Assembly: GCA_019677205.1 (NCBI GenBank)
Contig: JAAMXY010000031.1
Location: forward strand, 1 to 51,464
Direction of reading: 5' to 3'
Source: Pinguiococcus pyrenoidosus
Taxonomy: Eukaryota; Sar; Pinguiophyceae; Pinguiochrysidales; Pinguiochrysidaceae
DNA: 51,464 nucleotides
Below, one piece after another: positions 1-10,710 of the stretch. The notes beneath the pieces were generated by a model. It was not told where the DNA came from. It worked only from the letters and a program-made list of their open reading frames with translations, and searched no databases. Every line of letters starts with the position of its first letter. Positions within the stretch are counted from its first letter, which is position 1. A program made the translations under genes and the position numbers.

Positions 1-383
1 ATTGCGCACGGCGCGGGGGGGGGCGGCGCGCGCGCGCTGGGGAAACGAGTAACTTTTTGGCGCGAAATCTCGAGCTTTGAAGTGACCCTAGCTTGTAGTG
101 ACCCCCCTGTTTCGGGCACCACCGGGGTCACTATAAGGCTATGGATACTGTACAGTAACCGGGTATTGTGCCGAATGCGAATCTTGATTCTTGAGAATTA
201 TAATACCTGGATACCAGCACGTCATCAGCTGACAGTATCTGTCCACCATCCACAACTCTGTCTCACGCCCGTCTCTGTCCAGCCACGGAGGGCGAGGGGG
301 CGGCCAGTGGCCAAAAGGCGCTCTTTGGGATACAAACGGCGCACACAAGGTTCTTTTGCAGGCCCCATCCACTATTCGTGAGC
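1..383. promoter_or_regulatory. Upstream region of the mitochondrial IF-2 gene
   Basis: No gene was recognised here. The first 45 bases are a G/C-rich run. An inverted repeat of the nonamer AGTGACCCC (97-105) and GGGGTCACT (124-132) is separated by 18 bases, and a near-identical direct copy AGTGACCCT lies at 81-89. The stretch ends at the proposed start codon of the IF-2 gene. It is probably the 5' flank and promoter of that gene, but nothing proves it. Confidence 0.35.
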
Positions 384-3013
384 ATGAGGGCCTGTGCGAG
401 GGCTCTGGGCCGCCCTGCAGCGTCATCGCGCGCAGGCGGGCTTCGCTTCTGTCCGCCGGCCTGCGGCAGCCAAGCGGTGGCTGCGATGAACTGGCGTTCT
501 GCACCGGCGTTCGTGCATCTACGACACTCTGGAAGCGCTGCCAAGACAACATCGACTGGGTATGCGCGCCAATCGCTAGTACGCGGGCCATGGCGAGCTC
601 ACCTGGTCGACCTCGCGCGCCCCGCAGGCACAGCCGGCGACGCCAGCCGCGGGATGACAAGGCCGTGGACCGAAAGACGAAAACCAAGCCGCGGAAAGCT
701 TCTTCCACGCTTCGCCAGTCCAAGGTAGAGCCTCCTGTCCCTTGGACCATCGCTTTTGCGCAAACATGACAACCCTGGGCTCGTGCGTAGGCTGCCGAAC
801 CGGGCCCAAACAAGCTGCAGATCGCTGCCAAGATCGTGGCGATTCTGCAGAAGAGGGGACCCACGCCAAATGCGGCTGCGCCACAATCCCTGATTCCTCC
901 GCGGCAGAAGGCCACGTTTCAAGAAGGACTGGCGAAATTCCGGTAAACACCCACGAAAGAAAGATGCTAGCACAGACGTTTTCGCCGTCAAATGCTTACC
1001 TCGGCGGCGGCACGCTAGGTCACATACAAGCACCATGTATCCCCGCATCGCTGCTCGGGAAGCACTAGGTATGTTGTTGCTTGCAGCATGTAATGCCGAA
1101 GGACGGCGGGTCTGATGCTCGCATTCAGGCCCGTCGAAAGACAGCAGGAAGCTTGACCCGAAGATCTTTTTGGACCTGAAGTTCTACGAGAAGCAAGTCA
1201 GCAGGTTTGTTTGAAGGCGCCTCCGCACTCGCGAGCAATGTCTGTTCCCCGGCGAAGAGGATGTCCACTCAGGTTTCTTTATTCTTTTATTTTCAAGTGA
1301 TGAGATTCCCGAAGATCTCAGGGCTCCTGCGGAGCTACTGCGGAGCGACCGCGGATCCCCCAACGCACAGAACTTCTCCTCGTTCGGAGATGCGCCCCCC
1401 GACCTGAAGGCGAAGAACTTGCTGGCGGCGGGGGAAGAACCGACCGTCCCGAGACGAAGGTCGAAGGCCTCCAGGAAATCACGCGGCAGCACTCTACGAT
1501 TGGATCCGCGCGGCCTGACCCTGGGGAAGCTCGCGCGGACCCTGAGAGAAGATGCGAAGGTCCTCATCGACACACTGGAGGCGGTTGGCTACAGTCAAGA
1601 CAGCTTGTATGCTCCTTGGGGTGCAGCTTCGCCAGTCACTGCCGAAGAAGCGGAGCTGGTCTGCTTGGAGCTCGACCGCGACGTCACCGTGCTGGAAGCG
1701 GCTGCGGTACGACGTGTCCGTTTGGAAATCTTGAGCGTTTGGTCTTCTCTTACGTCATCAAATCCTGCAGGAGGAGTCTGAAGCTGCAATGCTCATGCCA
1801 AGACCGCCGATCGTGTCCATCATGGGCCATGTTGATCACGGTAAGTTGGACCAATGCGAAAGCAGCACCCAACCCCCACCTCCCGCAGCGAAACTGAGAA
1901 GGCGCCTCGAAAACAGGGAAAACCACGCTTCTAGACAACCTGCGCGCTCGAGCAGGAGGAGCGAAAAAGATCGAAAGCATTGCTGCAAGTGAAGCGGGCG
2001 GCATCACGCAGGTGGATCCTTCCCTTTGAACCAGACAAGACCTTGAAAACGCTTTGCTGACTTTCATCACTCGTAGGCCATTTCCGCGTTTAGCGTTGCG
2101 GTGAATTCACAGGATGCAAAAGGAACGGGTTCCGTCACCTTTCTGGATACCCCCGGTCATGCCGCTTTCACAGGTACGTGCTCAAGTCCCCCAAACTCTG
2201 CCAGGCCCCGAGGACTCAAGTGCTCGCGGGAAACAGGGATGCGTCTCAGTGGGGCCACGGCGACGGACGTTGCTGTGGTTGTCATCGCCGGGGACGACGG
2301 CGTGAAGCCTCAGACGGAGGAAGTGCTTTCGATGCTGAAGAGGCAAAAGGTGCCAAAGGTGGTCGCCATGACCAAGATCGATCGCGAGGACGTGGACGTC
2401 CAGGAAGCGCTAGAGAGGATCGAGAATCAGCTCATTGCGCTGGAAGTCATACCAGAAAGTGCAGGCGGAGATGTGCCTGTGATACCTTTGAGCGGCATAA
2501 GTGGCGAAGGTCTGACCTTTCCGATTCAACTGCTCACAAGAGAAGCTCCGCGGCCTCACCTCATTGCTTTGCCTTGCTTTGGCCCAGGTGTCGAGAATCT
2601 CTTGGCGTACCTGAATCTCCAGACGGAAAGCTTGGACCTGAAAGCGGATGAGACTGCGGCTGTAGACGGTACGCGCCAACGCATGGTATCGTGTAGGCCG
2701 CGGCAGCTGACGCCCATTGTTCCCAGGTTGGATTTTGGAGGCTTCAATGACGAAGACTTTGGGCCCTGTTGCCACGGTCCTGGTGAAGTGGGGCAGCGTC
2801 AAGGTACGTCTACTAACCTTCACCTTCAAAGGCACGCCTCAAGTCTACCATCTTGCTGCAGGCGGGCGACTGGGTTGTCTGCGGGGATGTCGCTGGTCGG
2901 GTTCGGTTCCTTCTAGACCAGAAAGGCAAGCAAATCAAGGGTGCCGTGGGACCGGGCCGAACCGCGAGGCTTGTGGGCTTTCCTTCCGTGCCAGCTGCAG
3001 GTAAATCTAGAGT

Positions 3014-3047
<34 letters not shown>

Positions 3048-3816
3048 GCCTTGAGCTCACAATCGTCTAATCACCTTGCCGCCGTTTGCAAAAGGCACGG
3101 TGGTGCAAGGAGTCGAGTCGGAAGAAGCTGCAGAAGCGCTCGTGGGTAGACGAAGGATCCATGAAGAGGAACTTGAAATGGCCCGTTCTGCAGTTCAGAT
3201 TGAAAAACAGCAAGAGAAGTCTGACGAACTGGTAAGTCCCTGCCAGAGGCATTGGATCCATACGTAAAGGTTACAACGCGCCTCTCGCAAAAAAACAGCG
3301 AAGAGCGGTACTGCAAGAACCAGGGCAGCGACGGCGTCGTGCTCGGCTCAGCAAGCAGGTCGCCGAGTTGGCGGCGAAGGAGGCGGAAGATAGTTCCGAA
3401 GAGGGTGCGTCTCTTCGAAGGAGTCCTGCTTTCTAGGACATGCAAAGGAGTAATCAGTGTCGTCTTCCAGAAGGGCCTTCGAAGCTGAAAGTGGTCATCA
3501 AGGCGGATTCCAAGGGCACGCTCGACGCGTTGGAGACTGTCATCACCACTCTTTTTGACGACAGCGTCGCGACGGTCGAAGTCGTCGACGGCGACGTCGG
3601 CGAGATCTCAGAAAGCGACGTCGATCTTGCCAGGGTGGTTGGTGCCCCGATTGCTGCCTTCAACGTTGGCTTCTTGAACAAGCAGGTCCAGTCAGTCGCA
3701 GAAGCTGCGGGGGTGAAGGTCCTTCGCGACAAGATCATCTATCACTTGGCAGAGACCGTCAAGGTAAGCTGAGCGGATCGGTTTTGGGCAAGGGCGGCTG
3801 AACAGTGCCTTTGTCT

Positions 3817-3848
<32 letters not shown>

Positions 3849-4245
3849 CGCTAACGCTGACGCTGACTTGACGCTGACGCTGCCGTTGCAGGATGAGTTT
3901 AAGCGGCAGATCGAGCTGAAAAGTGACCGAGTGCTTGGAACAGGATCGGTGCAGATGGTCATCGAGATCAACGTCAAAGGGCGGAAAAAGAAGCAGATCG
4001 CAGGCTGCAAGGTGGCCTCGGGTCTCTTCCAGAACAGCGGTCGTACTCGAATCCGTGTCCGACGTGAGGGGGAGATCGTCGCCAATGCTGTCCGCGTCGA
4101 CAGCCTGAAGCATTTCAAGGAGGATGTGTCAAAGGTTGAAGAGGGCAAGGAGTGCGGTCTCGGCCTTGCAGGATTTGATGATTTCCAGGAAGGTGACGAA
4201 ATCGAGTGCTACGAGCCCAAGCCCAAGCAAGCCACTTCGCAATAG
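384..4245 (+). CDS. infB: Mitochondrial translation initiation factor IF-2 (16 exons)
   Basis: This is a translational GTPase of the IF-2 family, which places initiator tRNA on the small ribosomal subunit. Exons: 384-559, 628-724, 791-942, 1148-1204, 1298-1706, 1771-1840, 1917-2011, 2077-2173, 2237-2509, 2588-2668, 2727-2803, 2862-3000, 3095-3231, 3299-3404, 3471-3763, 3892-4245; together they give 870 aa in one frame. The first 60 residues are Arg/Ala/Ser-rich with almost no acid and no hydrophobic core, a mitochondrial-type presequence. GTPase motifs are G1 GHVDHGKT (about 316-323), the switch region GGITQ, G3 DTPGH (about 376-380) and G4 TKID (about 430-433; family usual NKID). Domain II and the C-terminal IF-2 domains follow (IKADSKGTLDALE; GLGLAGFDDFQEGD). 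Exons 1-4 are the least certain part. Its end lies 139 bases from the end of ispD on the other strand. A plastid role is possible but less likely. Confidence 0.9.
3015..3046. repeat. (CT)16 microsatellite in an IF-2 intron
   Basis: A perfect CT dinucleotide run lies inside intron 3001-3094 of the IF-2 gene. It may act as an extended polypyrimidine tract, but the acceptor used is about 48 bases further on (AAAAG, 3094). Confidence 0.9.
3815..3888. repeat. GACGCC/GACGCT hexamer repeat in the last IF-2 intron
   Basis: Degenerate tandem hexamers (GACGCC, then GACGCT, GATACC and similar) fill most of intron 3764-3891. The copies include several CTGAC/CTAAC-like elements that could serve as branch points. 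The intron begins GTAAGCTGA, so retention would stop translation at once. Confidence 0.8.
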
Positions 4246-4384
4246 ACAGAGCTCGTCCGTGCGGCAAGCGGAACAAAGACTTGCACAGCAGTAGCCACGC
4301 ACAGGAGGACTGGACGAATGGCAAGATAACGGCGCGCTATCAATTATCGGGTCGCCCACAGGACGTCGTCAGCGTGGCTCCGCC

Positions 4385-5619
4385 TTACACCGACAGCTTG
4401 CGCCTCTCTTCCATGATGCTCTCAGCGATCTGCATGTCTTCTGGCGTCGTCAGCTTGATGTTCGTGTACTCCCCGACCGTGATTTTAACCTTGCAAGCGT
4501 CCGCGATAAGATCTCGTGCTCTATGAGTTGGCGGGCTGGGTAGTTCCAAAAGGGGTGTACCGGTTCTCCCAGTTGCTCCACAATGGAGACATCGTCTGTA
4601 ACCTCCAAGGAAAGCTCCTTGACTTTCTGGAAGCCGCGTCGCAAGATCTCCGGCTTGATGACCTGGGGAGTAGGAGTGGTCACGCCTCGGTACCGTGTCG
4701 GTTCACGCTGTGAGCCGAGTATATGACCTGCGGAGTCTGGATTTCCCACAAGCGTTTTCTTGGGATGGTGCGGAGCACGAACTCGCCATCCTCGGACTCC
4801 TTGACGGTGGCTTTCATCGGCACTCCGAGAACCGCAGCTCCGTGCTCTTCGCCGTCGCGCAGAACCTTCTCCGGATGCCCTCGTTTATCGAGCCGCAGAT
4901 TTCAGGAGCTCGCGGCGCCGGCGCTAGCACTCACCTCGTAGATTTCCTTCGGCGTTACCAGAGGTCGCGCAGCATCGTGCACGGCAACCAGGGAAGCCCA
5001 TTCGGGCACTTGGGCTAGTCCACTTTCCTGCGTCGTACGCGGAAGAATTTAAGGGCATCGCCGGACGTGAACCACGCGGTGTACTTCTGAATGCCATTTA
5101 CCACTGAATCCTGGCGCTCTTCTCCCGGATCGGCAAACACCAGGCGAGGATCGGCAGCTGCGAACCGCTCCCATTCTCCTCGGTACTGCTTGTCGAGCAC
5201 CAGCACGATCTGTTGGACCCCGTCGATGCCGCGAAAGAGCTCCAGCGTATGCTCTAGCACCTAAAAACACCTCTCCCGTCATCTCGTTGTACGAAAATAA
5301 TGCCGAAACACCCTTTCGCGGCTGAGAAACTTGGCTGCGATGGCCCCTCTCCCGCACGGACTGCATTACCGGCTTGCCCGCGAGCGTCAAAAACTGCTTG
5401 GGACGGTCCGCCTTCATCCGCGACCCTACTCCCCCGGCGAGAAGCACGACGGCGACGTTCTGAACGGCGCCCTCGGCGCGCATCCGCAGAAAGAGAGCAT
5501 CGGCGGCCTGCGGAGGCAAAGGTACAAGTTCACCAACGCGAGATGTCCAGCTCAAAAGACCGCACCACCCGTACCTTCAAGATGAGCAAGGCAACAAAGA
5601 GCCTCGGGAAGAGGCTCAT
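4385..5619 (-). CDS. ispD: 2-C-methyl-D-erythritol 4-phosphate cytidylyltransferase, plastid-targeted
   Basis: IspD joins CTP and MEP to make CDP-ME, the third step of plastid isoprenoid synthesis. Exons in transcript order: 5575-5619, 5370-5507, 5102-5260, 4935-5027, 4728-4868, 4561-4662, 4385-4489, all joined at phase 0; 260 aa. Family motifs are [10 protein letters not shown] and PKQFL (nucleotide binding), [32 protein letters not shown] and the terminal [10 protein letters not shown]. The first Gly-rich motif reads LAGG where LAAG is usual. The first exon encodes [15 protein letters not shown], and with the start of exon 2 (AADALFLR) this forms a signal peptide followed at once by the catalytic domain, so the transit-peptide part is very short. 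The start codon faces that of NELF-C/D across 231 bases. The chain of seven short exons recovers every conserved block, so the model is solid. Confidence 0.93.
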
Positions 5620-5850
5620 GGTGAATGGGCGTCTGAAGGCGCCGTCCGCGGCGAAGATTTGGAGCGGAACCTGCAAACGCAGGCCAAACTTGAAGTATCA
5701 AAACAAGAGCGCATCTTTGCTTTGCTGCTTTTGCCGTCTGTCCCTCCGCGGCGGCCGATTTCTGTGATCTGTCCCCGTCAGGCGTCGCAATCTTTTCTTC
5801 TGCGCGCCGTGGAAGGCGGACAGAGACGAGCGCCGTGCGAGGGCTCCACG
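5620..5850. promoter_or_regulatory. Bidirectional promoter region, ispD / NELF-C/D
   Basis: This 231-base interval separates two divergent start codons, so both promoters must lie in it or in the first exons. I see no TATA box or other motif that I can name. Confidence 0.4.
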
Positions 5851-8493
5851 ATGTCGACGGACGCGATGGACGCGTCGGATAGTGTGCCAGAGAACAAAGA
5901 AGACACTGTGGAGTCCAAGCGCTCGAAAGTGGCCCAACAGCTCTGCGAAGTGGACGCGGTCTTGCTGCAAGGCACCGCGGCGTTGCTAAAGAGCTACTTT
6001 TTGGACTTCGGCGGCGACCCGAACGATGGGGTGAAGATGCTCGCAGACAACTATGACGGCATGCCATCTCAAATAGTTCTGGCTGGCGCGTGCCACGACG
6101 TGGTGGCCGAGCTCCAGCCCAGTGACGCGGAGAAGAGCCCTCCGTGGGAGACCCTCGTGCTGCGCCATCTCGAAGAGCTGATTATCAAGAAGTTCGACGT
6201 GGACGAGGCGGATAAGATAGGCGACGCGAGAAAGGTGCCGACTTGGCTTCGGGACATGCTGGCGAGTCGGCGGTGGCGGCGAATGCTGCTGCGTCTGTAC
6301 CAGCAGCAGCCGAAGAGCACGCTGCTGATCTTCTGCCTGCAGCGCATGAGCGCACAGGGGCTGCAGCGGGAGATCGCACAGACCATTGGCGTGGCAGATA
6401 ATTTTGATGTATGCAGAGATGTCTATGAGAGGCTTTTCGAGTTCGTCCCCTTGGCCTGCCCGCATCAGCTCGAGGCCATCAGCAGAGATCTGCGAAGCCT
6501 TGCTGCGACAGACGCGTTCCATGCCCTCCTGGGCCAAACGATGGTGGAAAATCTGGCGGATGCACTGGTGCGGAGAGCGGCCGAGTTGGATCCTTCGACC
6601 CGTCGCAAACGGCAGAGAGCGGGTGAAGACCTGGCGGCTGAGCCGTTGCCAAAGCAAGCCCGCAGCGAGGTAGCGTTTGCCGTGCGCGACTCGGCGGAGA
6701 AGCTTCGGAGAGTGTGGGAGGATGCTTTGGCTGGCATGATTGGCAGTGGACGCGCAAACTGGCTTTTCGCCTCGATGGTTCGAGGCGGCGTTGGCTCTGA
6801 TACTCCCAGCGGTGAGGACGGCGACGATCCCGATCTGGAAAGAGACCGCATCAAGGACCGCAGCTACCCGCTAGTGCAGTCCCTTTGTGCTCTGTGTGGT
6901 ATCGGAAGCCTTCGGAACAAGCGGGTCGAAGATAGAGCCCTTGGGAAGCTCACAGGGAGAGACGATCGGGGCGATGGCTGGGGTGCCAGCCACAAGCTTC
7001 GGGGTCCCTTCTTGCAGCACCTGTGCGCCAGCGGCGAAAACGAGGACAACAGCGTTCTCTTTCTGCTTGAGTCCGTCGCGCGCCGGGGCAGCTTCTATCC
7101 CACGCAGGTCGAGCTCCTTCAGAAAGTCGCAGAAGGGGCACCTGGCAACGAGAAGGAGGCCCTCTTCTCGCTGCTGGCGAAACCGCATCTCCTTTCGATC
7201 CTTCTCGAGTCGGTTTTTCATTCGAGAAAGCGCCTTCGAGAACCGCTGCCCGCGATTAACGTTCTTGCAAGAATTGCAAGTCACATGTCGGCAGAGGCGC
7301 GCCTTGACTCCACGGGGTTGATGTCGGAGCACGTGGCGACGCTGAAGAAGGTTCACAGTGTCTGCTCCGATATCGAAGACATCGACAAACGCATTCGTTC
7401 GGGGGCGCTCGGTAAGGCAATTTTGACGCTTGTGCCCGTGCTTTGGGATCTAATCAGACTGCATCTCCAGCTCACACACTATACAACGATGCGAAGCAAT
7501 GTCCAATTGCCATCATCGGGATTGCGACGTGGGTGATGTCGCTCGTGGATGAAGTTCCGCCGGGATGGGCTCCGGAGACGATGCTCCCTCGATTCCTGCC
7601 GGAGATGGTGGTTCTCATGGTGAAGTTTGCCGACAGTTTCCCAAAACTATCCGCCATTGGCTTCTCGGTCACTGCCAGGTCGATGTTCATTGAGCACGAT
7701 GCGTCTCTCCGCGCGAGAAACTCGGGAGCGGTGTCGGGCGGTATAAAACTTCGTGCCAGCGGCCACAAGATCTGCGTCGATGCGCTCGTTCACTTATCTG
7801 TCAGCCATGGCCTGTGTATCGAGAGCATGGCGCTTCTTGAGCACGCCTGCCTGCATGACAAGGTGCTTCCTCCGCAGGACGACAGCCAGCCTTGTGTGCT
7901 CCGTCCAAAGTGTGACACAGCCTCGTCCTTCCCCTTCGTTAGGTGGACCGGGCAACCGTTCGCAACTTCATCGTCGGATTCGCGCGCGCGGTGCAGCCTC
8001 CCCTCTCGTTGGAGCTGGCAGTTGCGCTGGGCAGTCTTCTTGTGGCTGGGGGAGCGCAGGTACGGACTCCTGGCCGGTATTCCATCTTCGAGATGTTGAG
8101 TCGTGAAATCTTCGAACTGCCAAGGCCGTGGGAGTGATTCCGGATCGAGAAAAGGACGGAGAGGGGAGCAGTCCTGCTTACTACGGAGGGCCCCGGCATG
8201 GGCAGGCCCTCCCTCAAGGCGTTGCAGACTCTAGAGGTAAGTCCATGCAGCCGTAGATGGCTGGTGACCATGAGCCTAAGCTTGCCGTTGCAGAGCTTTT
8301 TGAAGCTGCTGAAGAAGTCGTACGAAGACACATGGCAAGGCATCCTCGCCCAACGCAGCTCGAAGCGGACGGTGCAGGAGATGACTGGGATGCCCACGAG
8401 TTCAAGTCAACAGGAGAGCAGATGGAGTCTCTGGTCGTTCCAGAGAAAGTCCATCAGGCACTGCTTCGAACCGTTGACACGCTGTCTTCGTGA
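5851..8493 (+). CDS. NELFCD: Negative elongation factor subunit C/D (TH1-like)
   Basis: NELF-C/D is a HEAT-like helical subunit of the complex that holds RNA polymerase II at promoter-proximal pause sites. Exons: 5851-7411, 7471-7862, 7943-8059, 8125-8236, 8294-8493; 793 aa. The N-terminal core carries the family run LLKSYFLDFGGDP, then MLADNYDGM, an HLEELIIKKFDVDEAD segment and PTWLRDML, in the order of animal TH1. The later part has LYNDAKQCPIAIIGIATWV, matching the TH1 LYQCIRFPVVAMGVLKWV region, and a C-terminal helix set. It is longer than the animal protein (about 590 aa) because of an acidic and basic low-complexity insert at residues about 240-390 and an acidic C-terminal tail. All four introns lie in the last third. 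The gene ends 120 bases from the end of the TyrRS gene. Identification rests on my own family recall, without a search. Confidence 0.82.
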
Positions 8494-8613
8494 GATGCCG
8501 TGGTGGCCAAGGGTGACTGCAGACGCGTAGCATCTTGAGACCTCGCTGCGGGCATGAACGTGGATGGCCAGCAAACTGGTGGGCAAGGCTACCTTGATGC
8601 GAATTTCCACCTC

Positions 8614-10182
8614 CTATTCTCGTTGGACGATGCCATGCTTCTTCTTGCCAGACGACAGCTTGATCTTGCCATCTTCCGAGAAATCCTCTTCCAGGATCTT
8701 CCTCATCTCATCGTCAATCGTCACGTCGTTGATGCGGGCCCCCCGTCCGCGAATAAGCCGTCTCGCCTCTCCCTTTGACGACGCGAAGCCAAGCTCGACA
8801 TACAGGTCTACCACCGGCTTGCCAGCAGCCGCACTAACGGAAGGGAGCCTATGGAACGACGGCGAGGTGAGGGAACCGTCAAGCTGCGTGTCAAGAAGGA
8901 AGCACCTTCACGGAGGAGGTACGTACCCTTCATCAGATAGTCCTCCGCCCCCAAAAAGTGAGGCGGCCGTTGCCTTGATCTCTGGAAGCTTGTCCGCTCC
9001 GTGGAGAAGCGTTGTTGCCTCGTCGGCGAGGACCTCCTTGGCATTGTTGATTTCCTTCCCCGGTAGACTCGAGAGACGCTCTACCTCCTCCAACGGCAGC
9101 TCCGTGAAGATCTTCAAGAACTTTGCGACGTCTGCGTCGTCGCAGTTGCGCCAAAACTGCCAGTAGTCGTAAGGGCTGAGCAAATCCTCGTTCAGCCACA
9201 CCGCGCCAGAAGCCGTCTTCCCCATCTTCGTTCCGTCCGCCTTCGTGATCAGCGGCGCGGTCAGGCCGAAGAGCTCCGCTTGATCCATTCTCCGCCCGAG
9301 CTCGATGCCGTTCACGATGTTTCCCCACTGATCAGACCCGCCGATCTGGAGCTGGACGCCGATGCGCCGGTGTAGCTCGACGAAGTCGTAGGCTTGCAAG
9401 ATCTGATAGTTGAACTCCAGGAAGGTGAGTGGCTGCTCTCTCTCCAGGCGCAGTCGGACGCTGTCGAAGCTCAGCATCCGATTGATGGTGAAGTAGCGAC
9501 CATAGTCGCGAAGGAATTGCAGGTATTGCAGCCCGCTAAGCCAGTCGTCGTTGTTGACGAGGATGGCGTCGGTTGGGCCGTCTCCGAACTGCAGGAACTT
9601 CCTGAACACCTGGCTGATGCCGTCGATGTTGGCCTGAATGTCATCCTCGCTGAGCATCTTCCGCGACTCATCTTTGCCGCTCGGGTCGCCGATCTTGGTG
9701 GTGCCGCCGCCAACCAGGACAACGGGCTTGTGGCCGCTCTTCTGCAAGTGCCTGAGGATCATAATCTGCAGGAGGCTCCCCACGTGCAGGCTGCTGGCCG
9801 TGGCATCAAAGCCCAAATACGCCACCACCGGCTGGCCCGTCTTCTCCGCATCTGCCATCTTGGCGTCCAGGCCGGCGAGGTCTGTGCACTGGTTGTAGAA
9901 GCCCCTTTGCACCATTCTGCTCAAAAAGTCGCTTTTCACCTGCGAATCCAGGACAACTTCAGCATGGCTGTCCACACACTTCTCTTGCACAAAGCCTTGG
10001 GAGCATTTGGAGAGCGACGCACGGACCTCGGAGGGCTCCAGAGACACGCTTTGCTGGGAAGCTTCTGTCGTGGCCAAGCGACGGGCCAATCTCTGGCCCA
10101 AGGGCGCGAAAACGGCCGGGCGAAAAGCCGCAGAGGACGCGAGCACCATTGCGGCCATCGTGAAGCGGATTGAAATCTCCAT
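8614..10182 (-). CDS. Tyrosyl-tRNA synthetase, bacterial type, plastid-targeted
   Basis: This class I synthetase charges tRNA-Tyr. Exons: 8927-10182 and 8614-8848, 496 aa. The intron is placed at the strong donor GTACGT with acceptor CCATAG; an alternative (TAC|GTACCT with a different acceptor) also keeps frame. The catalytic part has SLHVGSL (HIGH motif, about 131-137), [30 protein letters not shown] (281-288) and KMGKT (319-323, KMSKS motif). The second exon encodes an S4 RNA-binding domain ([19 protein letters not shown]). I chose the start at 10182 because it opens a signal peptide ([20 protein letters not shown]) followed by [17 protein letters not shown], an ASAFAP-like bipartite plastid leader; an upstream in-frame ATG at 10272 would weaken the leader. 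Being bacterial type with this leader, it probably serves the plastid, and dual use in mitochondria is possible. Confidence 0.93.
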
Positions 10183-10710
10183 GGAGGCGCCACAGGCGTG
10201 TGTATCTGGCGCCAATTCCTTTCCCTGACGTCGACGCACAAGTCGCGAACAAGTGAAGTTCGTGCTTTTCATCTTCACGCGTAGAGTGCGTAAGGATGCT
10301 GTGTCTCTCCATTTCGCACTTTTATTTTAGTATTTACTGATAAAATTTGAGGGTTTTGCTGGAATTTCTTTCAATTGAAAATGAAAACTACAACTTGTCC
10401 TCCGGCTGATTCTAAAACCATGATCCTATGGATCATCTTTGGATCTCGTCTCTGTCGCTTTGTCGCGCCGCATCTCGCGCGCTTTTCGCGCCCTTTCGCG
10501 TCGTTTGAGTGGAGACAAACCGCGCGCGACTTGGCAGAGCGCAGCCTTCCTTGCGACCCGCAGATTCCTCTTCCAGCCTTCTCGAGAGATCCTCGGGTGA
10601 CTCGGCGTCTGCACTGACCGAAGGCTCGGGCGGGGGCTCACTTGGGGTGCGAGGCAGGGGCGGAGGCAGGGCTCCGAAGCTCCTCTTCGGTCGCTCTCGC
10701 GCCCGAGACG
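10183..10710. promoter_or_regulatory. Bidirectional promoter region, TyrRS / USP48-like
   Basis: This 528-base interval separates divergent genes. Its middle (about 10318-10440) is a sharp AT-rich patch in GC-rich surroundings and holds the perfect 12-base palindrome TTTCAATTGAAA at 10369-10380. Such a patch is a plausible nucleosome-depleted core promoter. No gene is seen. Confidence 0.45.

Noticed and set aside
1-60. Telomere or contig-end repeat
   Set aside because: The first bases are G/C-rich but show no tandem telomeric unit.
139-1048. Long minus-strand frames opposite the first IF-2 exons
   Set aside because: They have Arg/Ser/Cys-rich composition typical of GC-rich antisense frames, while the plus-strand exon chain reproduces a known protein.
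5851-8493. Symplekin as the identity of the 5.9-8.5 kb gene
   Set aside because: Considered because of the helical-repeat look, but the LLKSYFL, LADNYD, PTWL and LYxxxxxP(I/V)A blocks in order fit NELF-C/D (TH1).
9394-10173. 259-codon plus-strand frame opposite the TyrRS gene
   Set aside because: It mirrors the codon pattern of TyrRS on the other strand, with no domain; TyrRS motifs are complete.
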